A stretch of DNA of 64,000 bases from Tetrahymena thermophila SB210 (Eukaryota; Ciliophora; Oligohymenophorea; Hymenostomatida; Tetrahymenidae): NCBI RefSeq assembly GCF_000189635.1, contig NW_002476407.1, forward strand, positions 124,001-188,000, written 5' to 3'. A model generated the notes under the pieces. That model made no database searches. It was not told the origin of the DNA and saw nothing but the letters and a program-made list of their open reading frames with translations. Positions 51,016 through 63,491 of the stretch are shown here, piece after piece. Position 1 is the first letter of the stretch; every line of letters starts with the position of its first letter. A program made the translations under genes and the position numbers.

Positions 51016-52219
51016 AAAAAATGATTATTTTGTTTTTAATGGTTTATAGATTTTAGTATTTGTATTCTAATTATTCAAAAATTATTTTTTTAGATAAAAT
51101 TGTTAATCTTACAATTTTTATTTCATTAAAATAAAATTTTTAACTAGTTTAACTTAACAATAAGTGTGCAAATTAGTTTAAAAATAATAAATTCAATACC
51201 CTTTTATAATCAATTCAATCTTAAAATATTTGATTAAATATGATCAAAGGTTTTATTACTAATATTCTTCAAAACTATTTTGAATAGAAAGGCCCATTGG
51301 TGCCCCTCACAACCCCCATTTATAGGATCTTATGTATATACTTTGAGAAATTGTTAAATTTCCTTAAAATTCAAAGAATTACCTGCCTATCATTTTCATC
51401 ATTTCCATCAAACTTATTCATATATTTTAATACTTTATTACATTAAAAAAAAGTAAACAAACAAAATAAAAGTATAATGTATCCTTTAATTATTTTAAAT
51501 AAATAAATAAATATTATGTTATATTTTGTTTTCTATTAAAATTTTCATTCATTTATTATTATGGTTTGATTATTTATTAACAAAAGGTCTATAATAAATT
51601 TTATTGGAGTCCTTGTGTGTAAAATAATGACAATTATGTTTTAATTATGATATTTAATAATCAATAAGGATGATAGATATATTTTATTTTTCTAATTGTA
51701 TGAACAATATTTTATCATCTATTGCTAATATTAGTTAGAACTTTCATAAATGAGCCTAATTTTTTTTTACTTTTAACACCCATTACCAAAACATGAAACA
51801 ATATATAAATAAATAAAATAATAACATCTTTATTTTTAATTTATTAAATTTTATCAAATATAATTTAAAAAATAAATTTAAATACCCAAAAAGACGCAAT
51901 AATTAAATGAAAATTAAATTTCTTGCCATTTAAGGCTAATTCTTGCTTTCAATGAAATTTATCCTTTTTTCAAACAAAAAAGATAATATTCTAATTAGTG
52001 GATTATGATTTAAAATAATGTTCAAAATAAAATAATTGATAACAATTTTTTCATATCATTTAAATTCTTTAAGAATGTCTATAAAATTTTTATAAATAAA
52101 AGAATTTTATTATTTAAATTAAAATAAAACACAAAAAAAGAAAGTGAATATTATAATAACAAGTAGGAATTATAAATTAAATTTTTGATTAACTTTCTTA
52201 TTTTTAACTTTTTAAAAAA
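51016..52219. other. Intergenic spacer
   Basis: AT-rich with one less AT-rich patch near 51290-51330 (GGCCCATTGGTGCCCCTCAC). No gene or hairpin was found there. Confidence 0.5.
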
Positions 52220-53422
52220 ATGGACTTATATTTTCCATAATTAACTGATATATTAAGATGCGTCAATAAAAATTAAATATAATTGATAGAATTTACCTAA
52301 GCAATGCTCTAGATACAACAATTATGCAAGCTTAAAGCAAATATAATACTAGTAGATTTGTAATTTTAAAGATGTTTTTATTGTAAGATAGATATAAAAT
52401 AATATTAAATGGATGAATACAATACATTACCATGCGGACATGTTTACCATCTAAAGTGTCTTTCTTAAATTGCGATTTAAAATTGTCCAAATTTAGACTT
52501 TGAAAATGCATATATAGAATGCGGATTTTGTTAATAATTGCTAACAACAAGTTAAATTAGAAAATCCGTTCCAACATAATTTATTTAATAAAGAGAGCAA
52601 TATATGCTAAATTAATAAGCTATAAAACTTGAGTAAGAGGATAGGTAATTGAGGCAATAATAAGCTATGAATAAGTAATTTACATGCAACATTTGCTAGG
52701 ATGAGAAAAATATCAATAATGAAGGAAGAACTTTAAATTGTGGTTGCTAATTTTGTGAAGACTGTCTGAGAGAATATGCTTTATAAAAGATAAAAAATGG
52801 CGAATTTTATGAAAATTAAATTTTTTGTCCAAATTCATGCAAAAAATAAGGTTCTTTCTTAGATACATTCATGATCAAAGATCTATTAAAGGATGAAAAC
52901 GAAGTTTATTATTAAAAAATGATAGATTTTAGAGCCAAAGATTACGAAAGAGATCCTAATTTCAAGCTCATAAAATGCCCAGGATATTTGCTTAAATCAT
53001 AAAATTCAAAAGAATTAAGTATTATGAAATAAAATCAAATAGATGACTTTAGAATGAAGAAAATCTCCATACCAAGTGGTTTTACTATACACGAATGCTA
53101 AAATATGTGGGAATACGACTAAAGGGATAATCTGAAATAAACTAAATGCAATATTTGTTAGTATGAGTTTTGTCTATTTGGGTGTGAAAAAACTCACCAA
53201 GGTTTCACTTGTGAACAATTTAAATAATGGTTAATAGAGAATAGTGTGGTCGATTAAGAATTTTAAAAATTAGTTTAAAGAGATAAGCTTTTCCAATGTC
53301 CAAAATGTTAATCTTATATTTAAAAAAATGGAGGATGTAACCATATGACTTGCAGGAGGCCTGGCTGTGGTAAAGAATTTTGTTGTGTATGTTTAGCTGA
53401 TCATCCTTGCGGAAAACATTGA
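52220..53422 (+). CDS. RBR-type E3 ubiquitin ligase
   Basis: A single exon of 400 codons. An N-terminal RING-like finger has Cys52/Cys55 (CFYC), then PCGHVYHLKC, then CPN and CGFC. The second module is a full RBR. Its RING1 is TCNICQDE...CGCQFCEDCL...CPNSC (about 152-215). Its IBR is KCNICQYEFCLFGCEKTHQG (about 310-330). Its RING2 is CPKC...GGCNHMTC...CGKEFCCVC (about 360-393). Cys373 in GGCNHM is the position that in parkin and HOIP takes ubiquitin as a thioester, so the enzyme should be active. The frame beginning at ATG 52220 keeps the first CxxC. A different ATG at 52259 is out of frame. Substrate unknown. Confidence 0.82.
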
Positions 53423-54493
53423 AAATATTCATTATAAAATGGTACTTGTTTAAAAACTTATTATTAGTCAGATTTTCAGAAAATGAATTTAGAAAGAATA
53501 AAAATAAATTACAAATATTTTAGTTTTATAAAATAAAACAATCTGTTATTGATTGATGTAAGGTTTTTTTTAATATTTTGTTTGAGATAAGAGAAGTATT
53601 ATTATTTTTTTATATATTAGTTATGTAAAATCTACTCATTATATATATTTTAATCTATACATATTTAAAAAAATCAAATAAATAAATTATTTTTTTGGTA
53701 GAAAAACATATTTGTATTTTGCATTTAAAAATAAAATAAATCTGATGAGTTTAAATTTTATGCTAAGTTAACTTCTTTTTACAAACAAAAAATAAAATTT
53801 ATTTTTATTAAAAATTTACAAAATAGTTTTTATTATTATTTATTTTTAAAAATAAATAAGTTTTTAATTGAGCACCTTCTAACTTCTGCTATTTTTCTCA
53901 TGTATTTTTCCAACTATTAATAATTTTTAGGTGTCTTGAGACATATAAAAATTAAAAAATTCTTTAAACACTCTTTATTATTATTATATTTAAATTTTTT
54001 TATATGCTTGCAAGCTGTAAATCAATTTAGAATATTAATAATTTTTCCAAGATTTAAAAAAATAAAAAATTATCTATTCAACTTATTATAATTTGATTAA
54101 TATTAAATATTCTAATAAGTAAATCTTTATTCTAAAATTCATAATCAATAAATAGTCAATTTAAAACATAATTATTTTAAAGACATAAATGTTATTTACA
54201 AATATTCATTGATTTTATAGCCTTTGATTTGGTTTTAGTGTTAGCAAATACTTATATTCAAACCCTTTAAGTTTAAATCTATTATTAAAAAATTTTTTCA
54301 TTTTGTGTGTTTCTAATATGTTTATTTTTATCTTTGATTTAAGACTTTATCAAGTTAAAAGCCAAATTAGCTTTTTTGAATATTTTATTCTAATTAAAAA
54401 TTTCGTATATATTAACATAATTATATTTTAGAGCAAGCAAATAATATAGAAAACCGACCAATAAACCAGCCAATAAATTATTATTAATATTAT
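53423..54493. other. Intergenic spacer
   Basis: AT-rich 3' and 5' flanks. Nothing else visible. Confidence 0.5.
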
Positions 54494-56407
54494 ATGAGTT
54501 CTTAGTATAAAAATTCTAATGGATGGGAATCAGTGTACTCGGAATAAGGTTAATTATAAGGGTCCCATTGTATATATGAATCATAAATAGTATTTAAAAT
54601 GGATAATCCTAATTACTCTTAATAAAGTTAATATTAAATCATTCAATCAACTAATCAAAAAGAATCATAATAAAGCGAAACTAATTTGTATGATATGATT
54701 TCTAAAAGTTACAACTTCATATTTAGCTATGAACAACTTGCAAGTTAAATAAAGCAAGCGTAAATATAATAATTAGCATAGATTAGTTAAAATTAAAAAT
54801 AAGTTAGTAGTAGGTAAAATTTTATAAATAGTGATATAAATATAAGTCGATTATAATCATAAAATAATAATAATTTTAAAAACCTTTATTAGAATAGATA
54901 ATCATATGATTATTCTACAACTGATTAAAGTTAGTTGAAATTTTAAACCAATTAGTTTGAGTAAAGTAATAAAGATCCTACTTATTTAAAATATTTTTAA
55001 AATTTAAGCCAAGCTTTGTCAGGAAATGCTAATCAAAATGATTTAGTTTTTTTTAGTTCTTGTATTAAAGAAATTTAATTACTTTGTGAAAAGAAACCAA
55101 AAATAAAAATTTGTTAATTGTAAAAACAAATTAATCAAATGAATACTCCTTAGATTGATAAAATTGAAAAGTAGATTTCTGATGAAGAAAAGGAAGAAAC
55201 TAAGGTTGATAAGGAATTATAATAGCATGATCAAAATTAGGAAATAAAATTGTAAAATGATCAATTAATTGAGAAATAAAAAAGCGAAGAATTGAAAAAA
55301 TAGTAAGAAATTTAAAATAGTTTGTGTGGCTTGTGCTTAGATCCAATCAACTCATATTCTCATTAAGTTATAGCCCCAAAATATTTTACTGATACTTATT
55401 AATACTTTCAAGCAAAGTGCGGTCATTACATAAGCAAGATATGTTTAGCAACAACATACTAAGGTATATTTTAAGATTCAATCCCAAAGACGGTAAAATA
55501 ATATGACGAGTAGCTTGAAAAGAAAAGTAAATTAGATCTTTAGTTAAATTGCAATCATTGCAATTATAAGCTCTAAATGGATGAAGTTTTAGAGTAAAAT
55601 AATGGCTATCTCACCCATGTAAGGTCTAACAGAAAATAATTTGAGTGTGGTATTTGTATAGTTGATTATGACCTGGAGGAAGAGGGTATCGCTATGTTTG
55701 ATTGTGATCATATCTTTTGTATTTAATGCTTAACCAGCTATATTATTTAGTGCATTAACTAAAATAAATTTAGATATGAAGACTTTAAATGTCCTCAAGA
55801 TAAATGCACTGCTATAATTAATAACTATACTGTTGATAGATTAATGAATACACCTGAGAACTAAATGCTTTTTAATCGTATGATAAGAATGTAGCTTGTT
55901 CACACCACTTTTAAAAAAGAAAAAATAGCTCTTTGTCCAGGTTTCCAAATGAGAAATAAACAAACTAATAATATTTTGAATGTTGATTAGGAAACAATTA
56001 CTTTACTGCGTTTGGGTATGCCTCCATAGTTATCAGATGATGTAGAAATAATTGGATGCACTACTTTCTTTAGCTATGATGAAAATAAAGTTTAATTTTA
56101 CGAGTGCAGCAATTGCAAATACAAATCATGCTTAAAAGGATGTGAAGATGCACATATAAAAGGATCAAAAAGAGGAAAAAATTGCTCAGAGTTTAAAAAG
56201 TGGAAATAGTAAAATTAAGGTATGGATATTGATTTATTGGCTATTTTTGATAAGGATACTATGTGCTAATGTCCAAAATGCAAAGCTATCATCATCCGTA
56301 ACGGAGGTTGTAATCACATGACATGCACAATGCCAAATTGCGGCTTCTAATTTTGCTTTAAATGTCAATCAAAATGGCTGTGCTGGAAGCATTTACATTA
56401 CTTTTGA
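54494..56407 (+). CDS. RBR-type E3 ubiquitin ligase with Q-rich N-terminus
   Basis: A single exon of 637 codons. Residues 1-270 are Gln/Asn/Ser-rich with a Glu/Lys coiled-coil-like part near 230-270. A first finger begins LCGLCLDP (about 277) and includes KCGHYISKIC and CNHCNYKL. The RBR follows. Its RING1 is FECGICIVDY...CDHIFCIQC (about 382-405) ending at CPQDKC. Its IBR is YECSNCKYKSCLKGCEDAH (about 535-553). Its RING2 is CQCPKC...GGCNHMTC...CGFQFCFKC (about 590-625). Cys606 is the predicted catalytic cysteine. The layout is the same as in the 52220-53422 gene with a longer N-terminus, so the two are tandem paralogues. Confidence 0.83.
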
Positions 56408-57341
56408 TATATTCTTAGTATATTAAATAACACAATAAAAAATTCAAAAGATAACAAACTAAAACAATTATTATTATTATTATTGTTTTATATATTTTTA
56501 CATTTAAAAATATTTTTGCTTTAAAATAATAATTTATATGAATTATTTCATTTCATAATAAAACTAAAATGTCATTTAAGTTAATTAACAAAGTAATTAT
56601 TTAATATTAAACTTTTATAATAAAGATTATATTTTCTGTGTGATGCACTTTAATAAATTTTATAATATGTTATTTGCTTTTTTCCTTTATTCCTTATTTA
56701 GAATGAATTAATTTTGAAAAGGTTTGATTTTCTTAATAATATTTAGAAGGACTTCAACTAAAAATCTATAAGAGAAATTAAGTGCAAATTTATTTGTACA
56801 TAGGTAAATTGATTGAAAAAAATATTTTGTGTGACCCGTATCTGTAGAGATGAGTTTAGACTTTCCCTGTACGATCTTGTTAGATCCATCTCCTCAGTGG
56901 AGGTCAATACTTATGTAAGAAGGGATTTTAGCTTAATTAAAAGCTAGTATGCTACTCATGAGAAATTGATAGTTCTATGAAAATATACTCCCCTTCTACT
57001 AATTAATAGCTTCAATAACTATATTAATAACTAAAAAAGATTAATCTTTTTTATGGGTTTTTAAATAAAATATTATGAGTATTTCACGAACTATTTAATG
57101 TCAAACATAAAAAACTTAATTTTTAGCAAACATATTTTTGTTTATAAAAATATGATCCAAATTATAAAGTAATAAATAAAATAAAATAAAGACATCCGCT
57201 TTAACGATTAAATAATTAAAAACTGTTGTCATAGTTATTAAGCAATATTAAAACAAAATATGTAAATTGAGTATTACCAATTGCTTTTAATATTTTTGGT
57301 TTAATATAATTAACTAATTATTTTTTTAACAGATAAGAGAA
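56408..57341. other. Intergenic spacer holding a GC-richer island
   Basis: AT-rich apart from 56829-57010, listed separately as a candidate RNA gene. Confidence 0.6.
56829..57010. ncRNA. Candidate structured non-coding RNA, family not identified
   Basis: About 180 bp with much more G/C than its surroundings and no open frame. Several perfect helices can be drawn. GATCT pairs with AGATC around TGTT (56873-56886). GAGATG (56847-56852) pairs with CATCTC (56887-56892). CCTC pairs with GAGG around AGTG (56892-56903). An outer GACC (56832-56835) pairs with GGTC (56902-56905). TAGCTT pairs with AAGCTA (56929-56946). These nest as in a folded RNA. GTGACCCGTATCTGTAG has some likeness to the Alu-domain start of SRP RNA, but the later SRP motifs were not found. 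It does not match 5S, telomerase RNA, U1-U6 or RNase P as I know them. The strand is not certain. Confidence 0.45.
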
Positions 57342-59927
57342 ATGATTTAAGTTTTTACATCTTTGATATAAAAATTTTTTAAAAAGAAATAAACAAACAT
57401 TTTTGAAATTTCCAAAAGAAAGCCAACAGTGAAGGAAAATGAAAATACTCTGGTAACTGACCATTCCATTGTTATTGAAGGTAGCCTTTGAAAATATAAA
57501 ATGAGTGTTTTGTATAATTTATACTTTTAATTAACATTATTTGGTTCAAATGCTCACTAAAAACATTATGTCAATTTATAAATTTAGCAAAAGAAGTAAA
57601 GCAGCAATTTAAGTGTAGAATCTGCCTTGATTAGGGGTAATTAATATAGAAAGTCGAAATATTTTAATTTAATTATTATAATTTAATACAGTGAAACACC
57701 AGATAGCGCTGTATGCATGCCATGCAAGTGTTCAGGGAGCATGAAATATGTACACGTTGAATGCCTGTACTTTAATATAAATCTTTAATTATAGACATAG
57801 TTTTTATTTTCTTTTTTATTGAATGCACTATCTTTTTATATAAAAGGCAAGCATGGATAATTTAAAAGAAGTCTCTGAAATGTGAGATTTGTAATTATGA
57901 ATATTCTATAAAATGGTTTAAGTGGGCAGATTAGCATAACATTTTAGAGTAAGAAAAAATTACTTTGAATTATTAATTAATTAATTGCTTATATTTATCA
58001 TGAAATTAATTAATAATCTTTTGATTTTCATAGATTATTTTTTTTATCTATTTATTTATTCTATCAAAAAGTTAAAAAGTTTTTTTACTTTTCTTAATAT
58101 AAAAGTAATCCTACCTTGAAAAAACTATAACAAAGTAGTAACTAATAAAGGCAAAGAAGGTAGCAAGCACAAAATGAATAAAATAGAATTAGACATTATT
58201 AAAATCTTTTAAGAAGCTTTGGAAAGAGAAAAAGCTTAACAGTAATTTAAAAGCTTTAAATTATATTTCTTATTTCAGGTATTATAGTGTGTTTTGTATT
58301 CGCTTATTCTAATAACTAATCAGAAAATTGGTAATAATCCAAGAATTCTAAATAGCACCAAAGAGTTTATTTCACTTCTATTATTTCTTATTGCCTAACT
58401 ATCATAGTTGCTTATTTTTGGATCTCTTAATCCAAAGGATTCGAGTATACTTTTTAAACAAATTTGAACTATTTTAAGACCCATTTACCTTCATTGTAAT
58501 AAAATAATGTTATAAACCTTTAACAGCAGTAATATATGCAAGATTAACAACTAGATTAAAACAATTCTAATTCTTAAATAGAAATAGACGTTTAGCAGTA
58601 AAATTAAGAACATTAAGTTAATGGTGAAAGAGGTCAAATATATTTAAATTTTCAATAAAATTAAAATTAGTCTTAATAATATGAGCAATAGGATTAACAA
58701 ATATAAAATAACAACATATAATACATTCAATAAAATAATAACTAAGTAGAAGAACTTTAATAATAATAACAATAAAATGACTTATCGTTATAAAGCAAGG
58801 CAAATTAAGAGATGCATATAGATATAGAAAACTAAAATGACTAAGTTTAGGATTCATTTTAGAATGCCAAGTAGTACCCCTTTTGCTAGGATATCAAAAA
58901 AAATTATAAAATTATTATATTTAATAAAAAGAGGAATGCATCTAGTATAAAATACAATATATAAGATCAAATGGCAAAATAATTTAATTCAAAAAATGTA
59001 ATTTAAACTGATTCTAATGGAGTAATCCCTTTAGGAGACAATATCCATTAAAGTAAAACTTAGGAATTTTAGCTGAGTTAGACAGATTAGTAACCAAGCT
59101 AAATTCATTAAAATTAAGAAATATTAGGTTTTGGTAGCTTTAAAATAGATTAAAATAGAAAAATTATTGAATTCGGAGAGAGTGAAAGCAGCGAAGAAAC
59201 AATTTAAGAAAAATTTTAAATTAAACGAGAAAATAAGTAATACTTTGATAATGAATAAGAAGTCTAATTAAATAACTTAGAAAGAAAACATGAAGAAAAT
59301 ATACCTTCAACATATCGAGAAAAGCAGCAAAGTAATACATGCATTGATATCAAACAGTAAAAATTGATACTGAAGCACAAGCAAAAAAAATAGCAATCCA
59401 AATAGGATCTTAGTAAAATCGAAAATAATACCTAATATATTGAATAGAATCAAGAGCAAATTCATTCAATTCAAGAAAATAATAATGATGAGAATCAATA
59501 AAATATTTAGCAAATATAGTAACATGATAATACCTTAGTCCCTGATAAAACTAGCAGCATTAATTAATAAATAAAACAGATCTAATGTGTTAAGGATAAT
59601 GAAGACCATAGCTCTGGCCAATAAATATTCCAAGAATAATCTAACACAGATCATCATATATAATAGCAATAATAATAAATGCATGAAAACTAGGTGGAAT
59701 TAATAAATTTTGAATGCAATGAAAGCATAGAAATCTAAAATGATAACATAAAAAGCACTAGTGATTAACATCAGGGATTAGGACTAAACATGGAGGATAT
59801 ATAAGTTATATTATCGAACGAAGAGAATGTGCCTTCATAAAAAACATTTGATTAATAATCTGCCAGAAAGCAAAGCCATAATAATGATATTAAAAGCGAT
59901 TGGCAAAAATATTTAAAAAATGAATGA
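57342..59927 (+). CDS. Membrane RINGv (MARCH-type) E3 ligase-like protein with long Q/N-rich tail
   Basis: The exons 57342-57480, 57588-57636, 57692-57766, 57847-57948 and 58106-59927 give about 728 residues. The RINGv domain is split over four exons: CRIC (about 58), CKC after VCMP, HVEC, then KCEIC. This is the C4HC3 order of MARCH ligases. In the chosen frame two membrane segments follow, near LQIIFLISGIIVCFVFAYS (about 175-195) and VYFTSIISYCLTIIVAYFWI (about 215-235), as in MARCH proteins. Another frame is also open and hydrophobic in 58180-58468, so the junction around 58105-58280 is uncertain. The last about 480 residues are Gln/Asn/Glu/Lys-rich and probably disordered and cytosolic. 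Such ligases ubiquitinate membrane proteins. Confidence 0.7.
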
Positions 59928-60149
59928 TATAACTAAATCAATAAAATAATTAAGCTTAGCTAAATAGAATAAATTGGTTTAAATATTTAATTAAAAATTA
60001 TAAAACTATTAAATAGATAAAAAAATTCATTTTTATTCAAAATTTTTCATTAGATTTTATTTTTATATGCTTTTTGTTTTTTTTTATTTTTTTTTAGGTG
60101 TTCTATTGAGTTAAATTTCTAAATTAATTTTAATTAAAGAAATAAATAA

Positions 60150-63103
60150 ATGAATATAACTAAAATTTTTTGCTTTGTTTTAGAAATATATGAAGGAAAG
60201 CTAGATAGAGGTTTGCTTTAAATTTTATCAAATATTTAGATAACATTTTAGAAAAGTCAGAAAGTATAAGTTTTATACTTTAACATAAAAATCTAGCATC
60301 CTTCAAAGTGTTTTAAATTTATCTTAATTATAATTTGAATCCAATAAATAAATATATTAATTTCTCTTATTGAATGTTAAAAATTCTCGTATAAAATATT
60401 TGATTATAAATTATTATTTATTATACAATAATTTTAAATAATAATAATTTTAAATAAAAGAAATATAGAATGAATGATTTAATCATTTATATTTGATACA
60501 ATATTTGAAGTAATATTTACTATTTATACTATATATCTTAGCTATAACTTTATAGGAGAATCTAAAAGCTAAAAAACAATAGATTAAGCTTACATTTAAA
60601 ATGTAGGGATTAGCTCAAACTCCATTTGACTTATTTGAACCACAATAAAGGTAAATATTTGAGTATAATTTAAGTATAAAGCCATCTATTTACAGTTTAT
60701 GATGTTTATTATCAATTTTTATATGTTAAGATGTTAGTAGGCTTTTAGCATTCTGCTTATGTTAGAGATGCAAAGCGTAAATAAAATTAAATTTAAATAT
60801 TTAGAATTGAATTTCTAATAAATCAATAAATCAAGAACATCTTAAATATCAAACATTTTATGAATAATAGGTTATTTAGACTGCCATAAAAGAAGAGTGG
60901 AGTGCTGAAATAATAAATTTTTAAAGAATTTATAGAAAAAGCTTAAATAAAAATCAAGATCTTAGATGAAGAAAATGACAACGAAGTTTTATTTTATACG
61001 CCAATACTGTAAATAATATTAAGAAATTCTAATAAATAAATGTTTTTTTAAAATGAAAAAAGAGATATATCTAGTTTTGGGTATCTTTCCCTCATTATAT
61101 TAAAAGAATCTTCATCTACCATAATACTCAAACACACATTATGCTACTGTAATGGAAAACCATATTTAATCAAAGATCATTAAATAAGGCTGCTTTTTAC
61201 AAGATGCCTCAATAAAATCAACAATATTGAAAAGTTTTCAAAATATGCTATGAATCCTCGAAATGGCGAAGTAATTATTTGTTTGCATTGGTTTAATTAT
61301 CAATAGATTTTAATATTGATATTGAAAAAGTTATAGGAGAAATTAAAAAATATATATTTTAATTAACTTACTATTATCCATCCTGACTGATATTAATTTA
61401 AACATAAAAAATTTATATAGATTTCTCTAAAAGATGCACTTTTTTTTGAGAAAGAAACATTTCAAAAATTTAATGAATCTCCTTTATTAGCTATTAAACC
61501 TATGCTAGAGCTATACAATCAATAAATACACATACTCAAATAATATACAAAATTAATTCTAGTTGTGCTTGAAGAATTACCTTAAATATTTAATTAATAC
61601 TCAGATATTAGTTTTTTATCATTGAATCAAATTAATTTACAACTTTTAAAAGTTAAGATGTGGTTAATTGACCCAGACACTTTTGAAGATTAGTCTGAAA
61701 TAAATGAGTAAATAAAAAGACAATCCTAAATAGTTTAAAAGAAAGATGATTTAAAAATACTTAACGAGATAGAAATTATTGGAGATATTTAAAATATAGA
61801 GCAGATTAATAAAGGAGGTTTTGGTTCAATATAAAAAGGCAAATTAGGTAAGATAAAATTCATAAAACTAATTAATTTCAATAAAATATTTTAAATAGAA
61901 TATATAATGAATGGGAAAAGGGAAAGCAAATAGTTTATCATTAAAAAAGATAGAGAAGACTTGCACTATTAAGTGAAAAAAGTTCCTCATGAAATTAATA
62001 TTTTGTAAATTATTTTTTTTAAAACAAACACACCAAATAAATTATTTTTTAATTCATAAAATAAAAAGGAAGTAAATTAAAGATGAGTCTAATTTGTTCA
62101 TTGCAAAATATTATTATTCAAACTAGCCAAAATATTAAAATATCCTCTTTATGGACATGTACCAATATAAATCGCTTGATATATTAAAATTATAGTTTAG
62201 CTAAACTATGTCATTAATAACTAAATTATATATTATGTGGTAAATCGCTTAAGGGATTCAGTTTCTTACATCCAAAAATGTAGCTCATCTTGACTTAAAA
62301 CCTGCTAATATAGTCGTATTTTAAATTATTTCATACATATTTTATTAATTTAATTAATATACTTTATTTTTAATATTTTTAAAAATGCCTTTTTAATTTT
62401 AGATAGGCTATATAATGAATATTTAATTCAATTAATTGTTTAAAAATTATTTTTTTTTAATCAGCCTTATATAGAAATTATCAGTTATATTTTCTGATGT
62501 TTTAATGTTTTTAATAATAAATAAATAAACAGATTTCAAAAGGATATTTAGCTAAGATTATAGACTTTGGTGAAGCTTATCATCCAGATGTATGTAATGG
62601 TAAAGAATTTTACAATAATTAATAAAGATTAATTTTTAAGTCTTATTTTTTAATGAAAGGAAATCCTAATTACAAGCCAGGAAGAACACTTCCCTACACT
62701 CCTTACAGTAATAATAATGATAGATAGGCATCATATAAAAATTTAGATATATTTAGCTTTGGGATGGTCCTTTCAGAAATAGTTTTCGATACATATCCTG
62801 TAGATTTCAAAAGAGGAGCTTTACATAAGCTTGAAGAGAAATTTTCAAGAGGAGATATAAGGGGAAGATTAGTTAAAAACTATTAGAGACATTTCGGACC
62901 AAAACATATTATAAACCTTCTCCATTGCTTAATCTTTCGTTGCATAGATGAAAAAGGTAAGTAACATTTTAAAAATTATATTTGTTTTAATAATTTATTT
63001 TTTTATAGAAAACAGACCTACAATCGATTGGATTATTTTAATAGTAAAAACATTATAAAATTAAGTAGAAAAAATATTTTCTTATCATTTTCCTTACAAA
63101 TGA
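60150..63103 (+). CDS. Protein kinase with divergent N-terminal domain
   Basis: The kinase part is well supported by exons 61421-61847, 61899-62004, 62069-62315, 62533-62956 and 63009-63103. The Gly loop is INKGGFGSI. The Lys is in QVKKVPHEI. The catalytic loop is HLDLKPANIV, DFG is IDFGEA, and subdomain IX is LDIFSFGMV. The end helix is DEKENRPTIDWII. All catalytic residues are present, so it should be active. A GTAAAG...AATGAAAG stretch (62601-62659) inside the activation segment may be one more intron; removing it gives PNYKPGRTLPYTP, which fits better. N-terminal exons 60150-60263 and 60556-60650 are likely. Exons between 60690 and 61380 are coding, but phases did not settle: two frames alternate. 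The N-terminal region is unrecognised. Confidence 0.72.
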
Positions 63104-63491
63104 TCTAATTTAAAACTTGAACAATAGTTAGTTAGTTAATTAATTAATATATAAAATTGTATTTACTCTTTCATTTTTATAAATATATATCAAGCTGTAT
63201 ATAGAAAAATTATTTTTATTTAATCTAACTATTTAAAAAATTAATTTATTTAATCAATTAAATTTTTTAATATTTGATATGAAAGTATCTTTCCTCTATA
63301 TTAGATTAACAGCTCTAATTTCAAAATAGTAGAATGAATAAAATTCGTGTTTGTTTTCCTTAACTATTCGTTAATAATTAGAAATAAACTAATAGGAAAA
63401 TTAGTAAAGCAATAAATAATATAACAAGCATATAAAAATCAATTAGTACTTTTCTCAGTAAAATTGATTTGTTCCTAAAACTGATTTCTAA
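63104..63491. other. Intergenic spacer
   Basis: AT-rich 3' flank of the kinase gene and leader of the next. Nothing else seen. Confidence 0.5.

Noticed and set aside
56829..57010. SRP (7SL) RNA
   Set aside because: The first 17 bases are similar to the Alu domain, but the loop motif after CTGTAG and the GGAAG/GCAGC-type S-domain motifs are missing, and the island is too short.
2749..61000. Short standard-code ORFs of 60-140 codons scattered on both strands
   Set aside because: With TAA/TAG as Gln, nearly all lie in other frames or on the opposite strand of longer, better genes, or in AT-rich spacer. The one at 34351-34641 is simply part of an exon of the channel gene.
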